A DNA stretch of 64,000 nt from Caccoplasma_A sp045587545 (GTDB lineage: Bacteria; Bacteroidota; Bacteroidia; Bacteroidales; G3-4614). Both the position numbers and the translations under genes were made by a program. The stretch is taken from assembly GCA_045587545.1 (NCBI GenBank), contig JAZNCN010000015.1, positions 1-64,000 on the forward strand, written 5' to 3'. Below, in pieces: positions 53,698-61,349 of this stretch (position 1 is the stretch's first letter; each line of letters starts with the position of its first letter). Under the pieces are notes generated by a model that made no database searches, was not told the DNA's origin, and saw only the letters and a list, made by a program, of their open reading frames with translations.

Positions 53698-53763
53698 TAT
53701 TGTAAACATTGGTAACAGCTGCAAAGTTATTTATAATTCTCTGAAATTCAAAAAATACCATAT

Positions 53764-53800
53764 AAAAAAGGGTATGTAATGCAACGCAAAACATACCCTT
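53764..53800 (-). terminator. Terminator of thrS
   Basis: AAGGGTATGT (53791-53800 on the minus strand) pairs with ACATACCCTT (53768-53777), followed by TTTTTT. Confidence 0.8.
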
Positions 53801-53825
53801 CCTCTATTTATTGAACATCAAAATA

Positions 53826-55799
53826 TTATTTGTTCTCTTGCGGAATCTCTTTTCTGATGGTTCTTGTTCTTATCTCTTCACAAATTTCCGAAACAAATTG
53901 AGCTAAAGGTTTGCTTCCTTCATCGCCTGCAAAGCGACTGCGTACAGCAACCGAGTTACTCTCTTCCTCTTGTTGACCAATAACCAACATGTAAGGAACA
54001 CGATTGTTACGGGCATCACGTATTTTGTATCCAATCTTCTCAGCTCTGCCGTCAACAGTAACAAGCACTCCGTTACGTTTAAGTTCTGCAGCAACCTTAT
54101 CGGCATACTCAATATATTTGTCAGAAATAGGCAATATACGTACCTGCTCAGGTGATAACCAAGTTGGGAATTTACCCTCATATTTTTCAATCAACCAAGC
54201 AAGAGTACGCTCATAACAACCCATACTTGTACGGTGAATAATATAAGGTCTGACCTTCTCTCCGTTTTGGTCAATATAGTACATGTCAAACTGCTCGCTC
54301 AACAATGCGTCCCATTGAACGGTAATCATTGTGTCCTCTTTCCCATAAACGTTTTTAGCGTTTATATCAACCTTCGGACCATAGAATGCAGCACCACCAA
54401 CCTCTTCAACAAAAGGAATTTCAAGCTCGCGCAACATTTGGCGGATATGCTCTTGAGTCTCTTCCCAAACCTCGGCAGTACCAATATATTTAGTGGTATT
54501 TTCGGGGTCGTATTTAGCAAGAACGTAAGTAACATCATCTTGCAAACCAAGAGTAGTCATAACATGTTTTGCCAAAGCAAGACATTTTTTGAACTCTTCA
54601 ACCATTTGGTCGGGGCGAACAATCAAGTGTCCTTCGCTGATAGTAAATTGGCGAACGCGAGTTAAGCCATGCATCTCTCCCGAATCTTCGTTACGGAATA
54701 GGGTAGAGGTCTCGCTATAACGCAAAGGAAGATCTCGGTATGAGTGTTGAGTTGCCTTATAAACATAGTATTGGAAAGGACAAGTCATAGGACGAAGAGC
54801 AAATACCTCTTTATCTGTCTCTTCATTTCCAAGAACAAACATACCATCTTTGTAGTGATCCCAATGTCCCGAAATCTTATACAAATCGCTCTTAGCCATC
54901 AAAGGGGTTTTGGTTCTGATATACCCCCACTCGTTATCCTCCAAATCCTCAATCCAACGTTGAAGAGTTTGAACAATTTTAGCACCCTTTGGCATAAGCA
55001 AAGGCAAACCTTGACCAATAACATCAACAGTGGTAAACAACTCCATTTCTCTACCAATTTTGTTGTGGTCAATATTTTTGATATGTTCCAAGTGAGCAAG
55101 ATATGCATCGCAATCCTCTTTTGTAAAGAACGCAGTACCGTATATGCGCGAAAGCGAAGCATTATTTTTATCACCACGCCAATATGCTGTTGAAGTAGAT
55201 AGCAATTTAAAGCCTTTTATCATTTTTGTATTCAACAAGTGCGGACCCATACAGAGGTCAACAAAATCATCTTGAGAATATAGAGTGATAGTCTCTCCCT
55301 CAGGAATAGCATCGATAAGTTCCAATTTAAAAGGCTCGTTTTTAGCTTTCATAAGCTCATAAGCCTCATCTCTTGAAACAACTTTACGCTCAATTCTTGG
55401 ATTTGATTTAATAATCTTCTTCATCTCCTTCTCAATCTTCTCCAAATCCTCTTTGCTGAAAGGTGCGCACTCAAAGTCGTAGAAGAAACCTGTTTCAGTG
55501 GCAGGACCTATTGTAACTTTAGCCTCGGGGAAAAGATGTTTAACCGCCTCTGCCATAATGTGAGTAGCGGTGTGGCGAAGAATATGAAGAGCCTCTTTAC
55601 TATCGGTAGTAACAAGTTCTATATCGCAATCCGTGGTGATAGTCGTTCTTAAATCGGTAATTTCGCCGTTTAATTTAACGGCAACAACAATATTTAAAAG
55701 TTGAGGATCAATCGACTTTAAAACATCGATGAAATTTACCTCGTTGCTCTCAGTACAAAACTCTTGAGCATTTCCGTTAAGTAATTTAACTTTAATCAT
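53826..55799 (-). CDS. thrS: Threonyl-tRNA synthetase
   Basis: 657 residues. N-terminal TGS domain (about 1-62), editing/second additional domain with HTATHIMAEAVKHLF (HxxxH) and a catalytic class II core with TRVRQFTISEGHLIV, then the anticodon-binding domain (about 550-645). It charges tRNA-Thr. The gene is alone: infC-rpmI-rplT, often found after thrS, are not here; a subtilase gene follows instead. Confidence 0.96.
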   Translation of the reverse strand: MIKVKLLNGNAQEFCTESNEVNFIDVLKSIDPQLLNIVVAVKLNGEITDLRTTITTDCDIELVTTDSKEALHILRHTATHIMAEAVKHLFPEAKVTIGPATETGFFYDFECAPFSKEDLEKIEKEMKKIIKSNPRIERKVVSRDEAYELMKAKNEPFKLELIDAIPEGETITLYSQDDFVDLCMGPHLLNTKMIKGFKLLSTSTAYWRGDKNNASLSRIYGTAFFTKEDCDAYLAHLEHIKNIDHNKIGREMELFTTVDVIGQGLPLLMPKGAKIVQTLQRWIEDLEDNEWGYIRTKTPLMAKSDLYKISGHWDHYKDGMFVLGNEETDKEVFALRPMTCPFQYYVYKATQHSYRDLPLRYSETSTLFRNEDSGEMHGLTRVRQFTISEGHLIVRPDQMVEEFKKCLALAKHVMTTLGLQDDVTYVLAKYDPENTTKYIGTAEVWEETQEHIRQMLRELEIPFVEEVGGAAFYGPKVDINAKNVYGKEDTMITVQWDALLSEQFDMYYIDQNGEKVRPYIIHRTSMGCYERTLAWLIEKYEGKFPTWLSPEQVRILPISDKYIEYADKVAAELKRNGVLVTVDGRAEKIGYKIRDARNNRVPYMLVIGQQEEESNSVAVRSRFAGDEGSKPLAQFVSEICEEIRTRTIRKEIPQENK

Positions 55800-55848
55800 C
55801 TGACTATCTTATAAATAAATTAGTAATTATCAATTAAATAATAGTTTT

Positions 55849-55914
55849 TATTCCTACGAAGGAATATCTTCACTATAAACTACAAAGATACAAATAAACA
55901 AACAATAAAAACAA
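55849..55914 (-). promoter_or_regulatory. thrS promoter with leader hairpin
   Basis: Minus strand: TTG (55912-55914), 21-nt spacer, TATCTTTG (55883-55890). The leader of about 77 nt has the perfect hairpin TATTCCT-TCGT-AGGAATA (55849-55866). No T-box or ThrRS operator mimic was recognised. The rest of 55800-56081 holds only the terminator at 55954-55989. Confidence 0.65.
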
Positions 55915-55953
55915 TGTCTCTTTGACTTTTTTGTAGAATAAACTAAAATTTGG

Positions 55954-55989
55954 GTAAAAAAAGCGAGAAGAGTGCATCTTCCCGCTTTA
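55954..55989 (-). terminator. Terminator of the lipoprotein/OMP unit (copy 1)
   Basis: On the minus strand AAGCGGGAAGA-tgcac-TCTTCTCGCTT followed by TTTTT. The 36-nt sequence is identical to 57753-57788. Confidence 0.75.
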
Positions 55990-56081
55990 ACTTTTTTATC
56001 TTTATCCTTTAATAAATATTTAAGATAAAATGATTTGTTTTTCAATTCCTTTACTCAACTTTTATTACTCTTTGATAATTT

Positions 56082-56435
56082 CTATTGACGATAATATATT
56101 ACAATTTCGTCGTCATAATTTATTATCAGTTTATTGCCATCAATAGAAAAAGGGTATGACTCATTTCCATAATCTTCATCAATGAAAGTAATGATGTTCC
56201 CACTTATCGAATATTGCAAATATTCTTCATCTAAAAAACCTTCATAATACCCAATATATTTATATGTTCCGTCAGAATTGAAAGTATATATTTCATATTC
56301 ATTATCAAATGTAGCTTTCCATGTTCCTACAATTGAACCTCCCGGCTCATCTTTATCATCATCTTTGCAACTTGTAATTGAAGGTATTGCCATAAGTAAA
56401 GCAACAGCAATAACTATTAATCTGAAAAATTTCAT
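56082..56435 (-). CDS. Small lipocalin-like lipoprotein
   Basis: 117 residues. Lipoprotein signal MKFFRLIVIAVALLMAIPSI (20 residues) followed by TSC, then a Asp/Lys linker and a beta-rich domain with GSIVGTWKATFDNEYEIYTF, ISGNIITFIDED and IDGNKLIINYDDE, the repeating pattern of lipocalin-like/DUF5640-type domains. Probably periplasmic or surface-anchored. It lies 87 nt after the barrel gene at 56523. Confidence 0.75.
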   Translation of the reverse strand: MKFFRLIVIAVALLMAIPSITSCKDDDKDEPGGSIVGTWKATFDNEYEIYTFNSDGTYKYIGYYEGFLDEEYLQYSISGNIITFIDEDYGNESYPFSIDGNKLIINYDDEIVIYYRQ

Positions 56436-56522
56436 AATTAAACAAATTTAATTCGTGTTAAATGTTAATTGAAAAGGTATAAAGCCCCAAAACTTTTATA
56501 CAAGTCTTAGGGCTTAAATATC

Positions 56523-57284
56523 TTAAAATCTGTAACCTACATTAATAGAGAAGTTTCTGTTTTTCATAGGCTCATATTCGTCGCCAAACTCTTTTGCTGC
56601 TTTTTTTGTATCGCTATTAGTAATATCAACAAAGCCTAAGTCGTAAGCGAGACCAACATAGTAATTTTTGATATCAACGCCTAACTCAAACTTCCAACCT
56701 GCGTCAAATCTTTTTGAGTCCATATCACCATCTTCGTAATCATCACCAAAAATTTTCCAAGATTCTTCTTCACTTGGATTATATTCAGTGGTTTTACCGT
56801 TTACATACATATGTTCCATTCTATCAGTTGTGTATTTATATTTCATTTTACCACCTAAGCCTATAGCAATGTATGGTCCTGTGTTGAATTGAAGTTGAAT
56901 ATCATCATTTATGCTATATCTTGCACCTACCAATATTGGAATTTCCAAATAGTGAATAGATGTTTTCATTGTTTCTTTAGAATTTTCTTCATTTTTGTAA
57001 TCCATTTTTTGTGTTTCACCTTTCATAGAATAGCCTAAACCTGTTTGTATTGCAAGATAGTCGTTGAATTGATAATCAAATCTAAAACTTAAATTAAAAC
57101 CTGCTTTGACAGGGTTTTTTATGTTTTCTTCTTCTTCTGGACCATCACCAACTGCCATTGGTCCTGTCATCTGAGATAAATTCAATCCGGCTTGAACTTG
57201 GAATGAAATCTTCTCGTTTTTAGCCTGCATTGTTGATGCACACAACAACATGGCAACAGCCATAATAAAACTTAATTTTTTCAT
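56523..57284 (-). CDS. Outer-membrane beta-barrel protein (PorT-like), paralogue 1
   Basis: 253 residues. Signal peptide MKKLSFIMAVAMLLCASTMQ, then an 8-strand-type barrel: SFQVQAGLNLSQM, GFNLSFRFDYQFNDYLAIQTGLGYSMKG (written loosely), HYLEIPILVGARYSI, and the C-terminal FSINVGYRF that ends in Phe. It is closely similar to the protein at 57848-58600, with different acidic loops. Function unknown (OMP_b-brl_2 family). Confidence 0.85.
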   Translation of the reverse strand: MKKLSFIMAVAMLLCASTMQAKNEKISFQVQAGLNLSQMTGPMAVGDGPEEEENIKNPVKAGFNLSFRFDYQFNDYLAIQTGLGYSMKGETQKMDYKNEENSKETMKTSIHYLEIPILVGARYSINDDIQLQFNTGPYIAIGLGGKMKYKYTTDRMEHMYVNGKTTEYNPSEEESWKIFGDDYEDGDMDSKRFDAGWKFELGVDIKNYYVGLAYDLGFVDITNSDTKKAAKEFGDEYEPMKNRNFSINVGYRF

Positions 57285-57293
57285 AATGTAATG

Positions 57294-57335
57294 TTTTTGT
57301 TTCCTGTGATTCCCGAACCAGGAGAGTAAAACTTA
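57294..57335 (-). repeat. Duplicated 42-bp 5'-UTR of the barrel genes (copy 1)
   Basis: Identical to 58611-58652. On the minus strand it begins TAAGTTTTACTC (a near -7 element) and contains TCCTG...CAGGA, a possible hairpin around GGTTCGGGAATC. It lies right before the start codons of both barrel genes. Confidence 0.75.
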
Positions 57336-57356
57336 TATTGGTTCGTAAATGGGTAT

Positions 57357-57684
57357 AAAAAAGCGCGGGAATCTTACTTGTTACTCGTCCCGCGATTCAA
57401 GGCCTTCGCATTGCCCAAACAACCTTTGAACGAGCAACACAGAAGCCCACGCCGATATGTTATATAAACACATGCTCCGAAAATTTAGTTTAATTCCAGA
57501 GTTTAGTATATACATACCACGCAGACATCTACTGTTGCTTTGTTTTTAGGCTGTTTTTCCAAAAGTTGCGAAGTTCTGAATCGCCAAAACCAAAGCGTCA
57601 AGTAAACGCCTTTTTATCAATGTCAAACATTGCCCACCCCTGCCTCTTCCTCAATATTTTAAGAAAGCCTTTTCGGCGTGAACA
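57357..57684 (-). ncRNA. Structured noncoding RNA of about 328 nt, class uncertain
   Basis: Minus strand, no ORF of note. A perfect promoter stands at 57691-57721 and a strong terminator CGCGGGA/TCCCGCG plus T6 closes it. Internal stems include CAATGT/ACATTG, AAGGCGT/ACGCTT, and TTCAAAGG/CCTTGAA around GGGCAATGCGAAG. GC content is higher than in the flanks. It is neither tmRNA nor SRP RNA (both found elsewhere) and lacks the RNase P core motif GAGGAAAGTCC. It could be the Bacteroidales-1/6S-like class, which I cannot verify here. Confidence 0.65.
57364..57394 (-). terminator. Terminator of the ncRNA
   Basis: Minus strand CGCGGGA (57388-57394) pairs with TCCCGCG (57364-57370), followed by CTTTTTT (57357-57363). 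Confidence 0.8.
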
Positions 57685-57690
57685 ACACTA

Positions 57691-57721
57691 CAAAGATATA
57701 TTATTTTAATAATTAAAACAA
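57691..57721 (-). promoter_or_regulatory. Promoter of the ncRNA
   Basis: Minus strand: TTG (57719-57721), 20-nt spacer, TATCTTTG (57691-57698): a perfect Bacteroidota promoter. Confidence 0.8.
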
Positions 57722-57752
57722 TTTTATATAAAATTTTATTTATAAAATCTGA

Positions 57753-57788
57753 GTAAAAAAAGCGAGAAGAGTGCATCTTCCCGCTTTA
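57753..57788 (-). terminator. Terminator of barrel paralogue 2 (copy 2)
   Basis: Identical 36-nt hairpin-plus-T-run as 55954-55989; the similarity continues weakly into the following TTTATCCTTTAAT. It supports duplication of the whole unit. Confidence 0.75.
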
Positions 57789-57847
57789 GCTTCATCATCT
57801 TTATCCTTTAATCAATTTTTTATAATAAAGATGATATGTTTTTTATC

Positions 57848-58600
57848 TTAAAATCTGTAACCTACGTTGATTGAGAAGTTTCTGTTCATCATTGCTTTGT
57901 AGTCGTCGTCATACTTTTTTGCAGCTTCTTTTGTCTTGCTATTAGTGATATCAACAAAGCCTAAATCGTAAGCAAGACCAACATAGAATTTTTTGATATC
58001 AACGCCTAACTCAAATTTCCAACCTGCATCAAATCTTTTGCAACCCATAGCAGGATATTCATCGTCCTTAAGTTTCTCTATATCTTTTTCGGGATCTCCA
58101 AATACTTGGCAGTATGATTTTCCGCTATCTGTTTCACCATCGTAAGTATCTTCCCATTTTGTTTTACATTTTCCGCCTAATCCTAAAGCAATGTATGGTC
58201 CTGTATTAAATTGAAGTTGAATATCATCATTTATACTATATCTTGCACCTGCCAATATGGGAATTTCAAAGTAGTGAATAGTTGTTTTTGTTTTTTCTTC
58301 ATAACTATAATCTTCGTCCTCGTCTGTGTATTTGATTTTTTCACCCTTCATTGTGTATGACAATCCTGTTTGTACAGCAAAGTAATCGTTGAATTGGTAA
58401 TCAAATCTGAAACCTAAGTTAAAACCGGGTTTTACTCCATCTTTGTAACTTTCGCCTTCGTCTTCTTCATAATCTGCCGAAGTAATTTGAGATAAATTCA
58501 ATCCGGCTTGAACTTGGAATGAAATGTTCTCGTTTTTAGCTTGCATTGTTGATACGCATAGCAACATGGCAACAGCCATAATAAAACTTAATTTTTTCAT
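57848..58600 (-). CDS. Outer-membrane beta-barrel protein (PorT-like), paralogue 2
   Basis: 250 residues from MKKLSFIMAVAMLLCVSTMQ (start 58600); an in-frame ATG at 58693 would add 31 residues that read through the conserved 5'-UTR and is rejected. Barrel strands match paralogue 1 (SFQVQAGLNLSQIT, FRFDYQFNDYFAVQTGLSYT, HYFEIPILAGARYSI, FSINVGYRF) while the extracellular loops are different and highly acidic (YEEDEGESYKDG, DEDEDYSYEEK). Two Cys-containing loops are unique to this copy. Confidence 0.85.
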   Translation of the reverse strand: MKKLSFIMAVAMLLCVSTMQAKNENISFQVQAGLNLSQITSADYEEDEGESYKDGVKPGFNLGFRFDYQFNDYFAVQTGLSYTMKGEKIKYTDEDEDYSYEEKTKTTIHYFEIPILAGARYSINDDIQLQFNTGPYIALGLGGKCKTKWEDTYDGETDSGKSYCQVFGDPEKDIEKLKDDEYPAMGCKRFDAGWKFELGVDIKKFYVGLAYDLGFVDITNSKTKEAAKKYDDDYKAMMNRNFSINVGYRF

Positions 58601-58610
58601 AATATGATGT

Positions 58611-58652
58611 TTTTTGTTTCCTGTGATTCCCGAACCAGGAGAGTAAAACTTA
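58611..58652 (-). repeat. Duplicated 42-bp 5'-UTR of the barrel genes (copy 2)
   Basis: Identical to 57294-57335; see that entry. Confidence 0.75.
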
Positions 58653-58914
58653 GTTTGTTTTATGAGAATTAAAAAAAACGTTGGGAATCTCACTTGTTAA
58701 TTGTATTTCTGTTAATTTGCAATATTCAATACAAATAGAAGTTAACGTTTTTTTATCAAAGTCAAATTTTATATCTCTAAAGCTATTCCTTTATGTTAAA
58801 ATGTTACTTTAATCTATTTTATATTGCAAATATATATTAATTAATCTGTTTTTACCCCCCCCCATTGTTAAAAAATGTTAATCAATTAATATATAAGTAA
58901 TTAAGAAAAGATTA

Positions 58915-58945
58915 TTGCCTGTTCTGCAAATTATTACTAATTTAG
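58915..58945 (+). promoter_or_regulatory. Promoter of ybaK
   Basis: TTG (58915-58917), 20-nt spacer, TAATTTAG (58938-58945), one mismatch from TAnnTTTG; 23 nt before the ATG. Confidence 0.6.
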
Positions 58946-58967
58946 CAATAAAATAGGATAAATTAAG

Positions 58968-59450
58968 ATGAAACTTCAAAAGATAAATAAAACCAATGTG
59001 GCGCGTCTGTTAGATAAGGCAAAAATTGAGTATGAGTTGATACCATACGAAGTTGATGAGAGCGACCTTGGAGCTCAACATATAGCCGACCAACTTGGCG
59101 AAGATATAAATCAGGTATTCAAAACTCTTGTGTTGCGAGGTGATCGCAACGGACTCTTTGTATGTGTTATACCCGGTAATTGTGAGGTAAACCTGAAATA
59201 TGCAGCAAAGGTATCGGGTAACAAAAGTGCCGAAATGATAGCAATGAAAGAGTTATTGCCTTTAACAGGTTACATTCGTGGCGGCTGTTGCCCCATAGGA
59301 ATGAAAAAGCCATATCCTACATTCTTTCACTCAACAGCAAGCAACTTCCCTTATATATATGTAAGCGCAGGAGTGCGAGGATTACAACTTAAAATATCTC
59401 CTCAAAAACTAATCGAATATGTAGGAGCTGAGATTACCGAACTATTTTGA
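58968..59450 (+). CDS. ybaK: YbaK-type aminoacyl-tRNA deacylase (Cys-tRNA(Pro))
   Basis: 160 residues, the length of YbaK. ARLLDKAKIEYELIPYEVDE, QVFKTLVLRGD (with the catalytic Lys), RGGCCPIGMKKPYPTFF and the C-terminal YVSAGVRGLQLKISP are family signatures. It hydrolyses mischarged Cys-tRNA(Pro). Single gene followed by a repeat-like gap. Confidence 0.9.
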   Translation: MKLQKINKTNVARLLDKAKIEYELIPYEVDESDLGAQHIADQLGEDINQVFKTLVLRGDRNGLFVCVIPGNCEVNLKYAAKVSGNKSAEMIAMKELLPLTGYIRGGCCPIGMKKPYPTFFHSTASNFPYIYVSAGVRGLQLKISPQKLIEYVGAEITELF

Positions 59451-59510
59451 TTATAGTTGTTAGTTGTACGGTGCTATGCACCTTAGTTGTTTGTTGTTAG
59501 ATTATTAGAT
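59451..59510 (+). repeat. Intergenic repeat of the TTAGTTGT type
   Basis: TTGTTAGTTGTAC, a GGTGC-tat-GCACC hairpin and TTAGTTGTTTGTTGTTAG. Same arrangement as at 43976-44030, with a different hairpin inside. It lies between the convergent ybaK and nth genes. Confidence 0.4.
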
Positions 59511-59567
59511 AAATGGTTTAAAGCAAAAAGAATGTTGGCTTGAAGGTAAAATCATCTAACAACAAAT

Positions 59568-60197
59568 TTACTTATAGCTCTTACACCACTCTTTAATACC
59601 GCAATTCAAACAATCGGGTTTGCGTGCCTTACACACATATCTGCCATGTAGTATTAGCCAATGGTGAGCAATGGGTAATAGCTCTCCGGGAATATATTTA
59701 ACAAGAGTCTTTTCTGTTTGCAGAGGAGTTTTTGAGTTGTTTGTCAATCCAATTCTGTTGGAAACTCTAAAAACGTGAGTATCAACAGGCATAGCCTCTT
59801 TGTTGAAAACAACAGCGGCAATAACATTAGCCGTTTTTCTACCAACACCCGGTAAGGTTTGAAGTTTATCAATATCCGAAGGAACCTCACCATTAAAATC
59901 GCTCAATAACTTTTTTGCCATACCAACAAGATGTTTTGCCTTGTTGTTGGGGTAAGATACACTTCGTATAAGTTCAAAAACAGCATCGGGAGTGGCAGCT
60001 GCCAAAACTTCGGGCGAAGGGTACGCCTCAAACAGGGCAGGGGTAATCATATTAACCCTTTTGTCGGTACATTGTGCCGAAAGTATAACGGCAATAAGCA
60101 ACTGAAACGGAGTTTCGTAATTTAACTCCGTTTCAGCTATAGGCATATTGGTCTTAAACCAATTTATAATATTGTTATATCTCTCTTGAATTTTCAT
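59568..60197 (-). CDS. nth: Endonuclease III
   Basis: 209 residues. HhH-GPD fold: LIAVILSAQCTDKRVN, the hairpin LPGVGRKTANVI, the catalytic Asp in MPVDTHVFRVSNR and the [4Fe-4S] loop CKARKPDCLNCGIKEWC (Cx6Cx2Cx5C). It removes oxidised pyrimidines by base excision. It begins 3 nt after the pheS stop and shares its transcript. Confidence 0.95.
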   Translation of the reverse strand: MKIQERYNNIINWFKTNMPIAETELNYETPFQLLIAVILSAQCTDKRVNMITPALFEAYPSPEVLAAATPDAVFELIRSVSYPNNKAKHLVGMAKKLLSDFNGEVPSDIDKLQTLPGVGRKTANVIAAVVFNKEAMPVDTHVFRVSNRIGLTNNSKTPLQTEKTLVKYIPGELLPIAHHWLILHGRYVCKARKPDCLNCGIKEWCKSYK

Positions 60198-60200
60198 CTG

Positions 60201-61220
60201 TTATAAAGCCGACTCAAATTCTTCCAAGAAACGTTTGTCGTTTTCAGAGAACATACGCAAGTCTTTAACCTGGTATTTAAGGTTTGTGATACGCTCAACA
60301 CCCATACCCAAAGCATAGCCGGTATATTCTTTGCTATCTATGCCACAAGCCTCCAAAACGTTGGGGTCAACCATTCCGCATCCAAGAATTTCAACCCAAC
60401 CTGTTCCTTTGCAGAACGAGCAACCTTTACCGCCGCATAGGTTACAAGATATATCCATCTCTGCCGAAGGCTCTGTGAATGGGAAATATGATGGACGAAG
60501 ACGAATTTTTGTCTCTGGTCCGAACATCTCTTTTGCAAAGAACAATAGAGCCTGTTTAAGGTCTGCAAATGTAACGTTTTTATCAACATACAAAGCCTCA
60601 ACTTGATGGAAGAAGCAGTGTGCGCGAGCCGAGATAGCTTCGTTACGATATACACGTCCGGGGCAGATAATACGGATTGGTGGTTGAGCTTTTTCCATAA
60701 CACGAGTTTGCACCGATGAGGTGTGTGTACGCAAAAGCACATCGGGATTGCGAGTGATAAAGAAAGTATCTTGCATATCGCGGGCAGGGTGGTCTTCGGC
60801 AAAATTCAACGAAGAGAATACGTGCCAATCGTCTTCAACCTCAGGACCCTCTGCTATTGAGAAACCAAGTTTGCCAAATATGTCGCAAATCTCGTTTTTA
60901 ACAATTGACAATGGGTGGCGAGTACCACGCTTCAAAACATATGGCGAGCGTGTAAGGTCAAGGGTATCATCTTCTTTAACATTACTCAAAACCTCCTCTT
61001 TAAGAGCATTAATTTTTTCGGTGGCAAAATCTTTAAGCTCGTTAAGCAATTTACCAACCTCACGTTTTTGCTCAGCAGGAACATTCCTAAAATCGTTAAA
61101 TAACGAAGTTACCTCTCCCTTTTTACTCAAATATTTTATGCGTAAAGCCTCAACCTCTTCGGCATTTGAAGCCTTTAACAACTCAATTTCCTTTTTAAGA
61201 TTCTCTATTTTAGTTATCAT
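60201..61220 (-). CDS. pheS: Phenylalanyl-tRNA synthetase alpha subunit
   Basis: 339 residues. N-terminal coiled coil (1 to about 90), then the class II core: HPLSIVKNEICDIFGKLGF, motif 2 FHQVEALYVDKNVTF and motif 3 GYALGMGVERITNLKYQV. The beta subunit is encoded separately at 48933-51398. A TATTTTTG -7 match lies at 61249-61256, 28 nt upstream of the start. Confidence 0.96.
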   Translation of the reverse strand: MITKIENLKKEIELLKASNAEEVEALRIKYLSKKGEVTSLFNDFRNVPAEQKREVGKLLNELKDFATEKINALKEEVLSNVKEDDTLDLTRSPYVLKRGTRHPLSIVKNEICDIFGKLGFSIAEGPEVEDDWHVFSSLNFAEDHPARDMQDTFFITRNPDVLLRTHTSSVQTRVMEKAQPPIRIICPGRVYRNEAISARAHCFFHQVEALYVDKNVTFADLKQALLFFAKEMFGPETKIRLRPSYFPFTEPSAEMDISCNLCGGKGCSFCKGTGWVEILGCGMVDPNVLEACGIDSKEYTGYALGMGVERITNLKYQVKDLRMFSENDKRFLEEFESAL

Positions 61221-61248
61221 TACAGAGCCATTTTGTTTTAAAACGGTG

Positions 61249-61256
61249 CAAAAATA
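61249..61256 (-). promoter_or_regulatory. -7 element of pheS-nth
   Basis: Minus strand TATTTTTG, followed by the same GCAC as the pheT promoter at 51471. No clear -33 TTG. Confidence 0.5.
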
Positions 61257-61349
61257 ATAATTTAAAGCGACTTTTTATAATATAACTCTTATAAATATTT
61301 CCACATCAGAGTTAAAAATATTATTTTCGCATCGCAAAGAGTCCATAAT

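Larger units (their letters stand above)
58601..58967. other. Divergent intergenic region with poly-C tract
   Basis: 367 bp between the barrel gene (minus) and ybaK (plus). It holds the 42-bp UTR copy 2 at 58611-58652, then on the same side a TGGGAATCTCACTTGTTA stretch that looks like a decayed copy of the ncRNA 3' end, a run of nine C (58855-58863) in AT-rich sequence, and the ybaK promoter. No gene is seen. Confidence 0.6.

Noticed and set aside
55800..55890. T-box riboswitch before thrS (and pheT)
   Set aside because: No T-box sequence or specifier stem is seen; the leaders are too short.
58601..58693. Extended N-terminus of barrel paralogue 2 from 58693
   Set aside because: The extension is the conserved 42-bp UTR translated; the normal signal peptide begins at 58600 as in paralogue 1.
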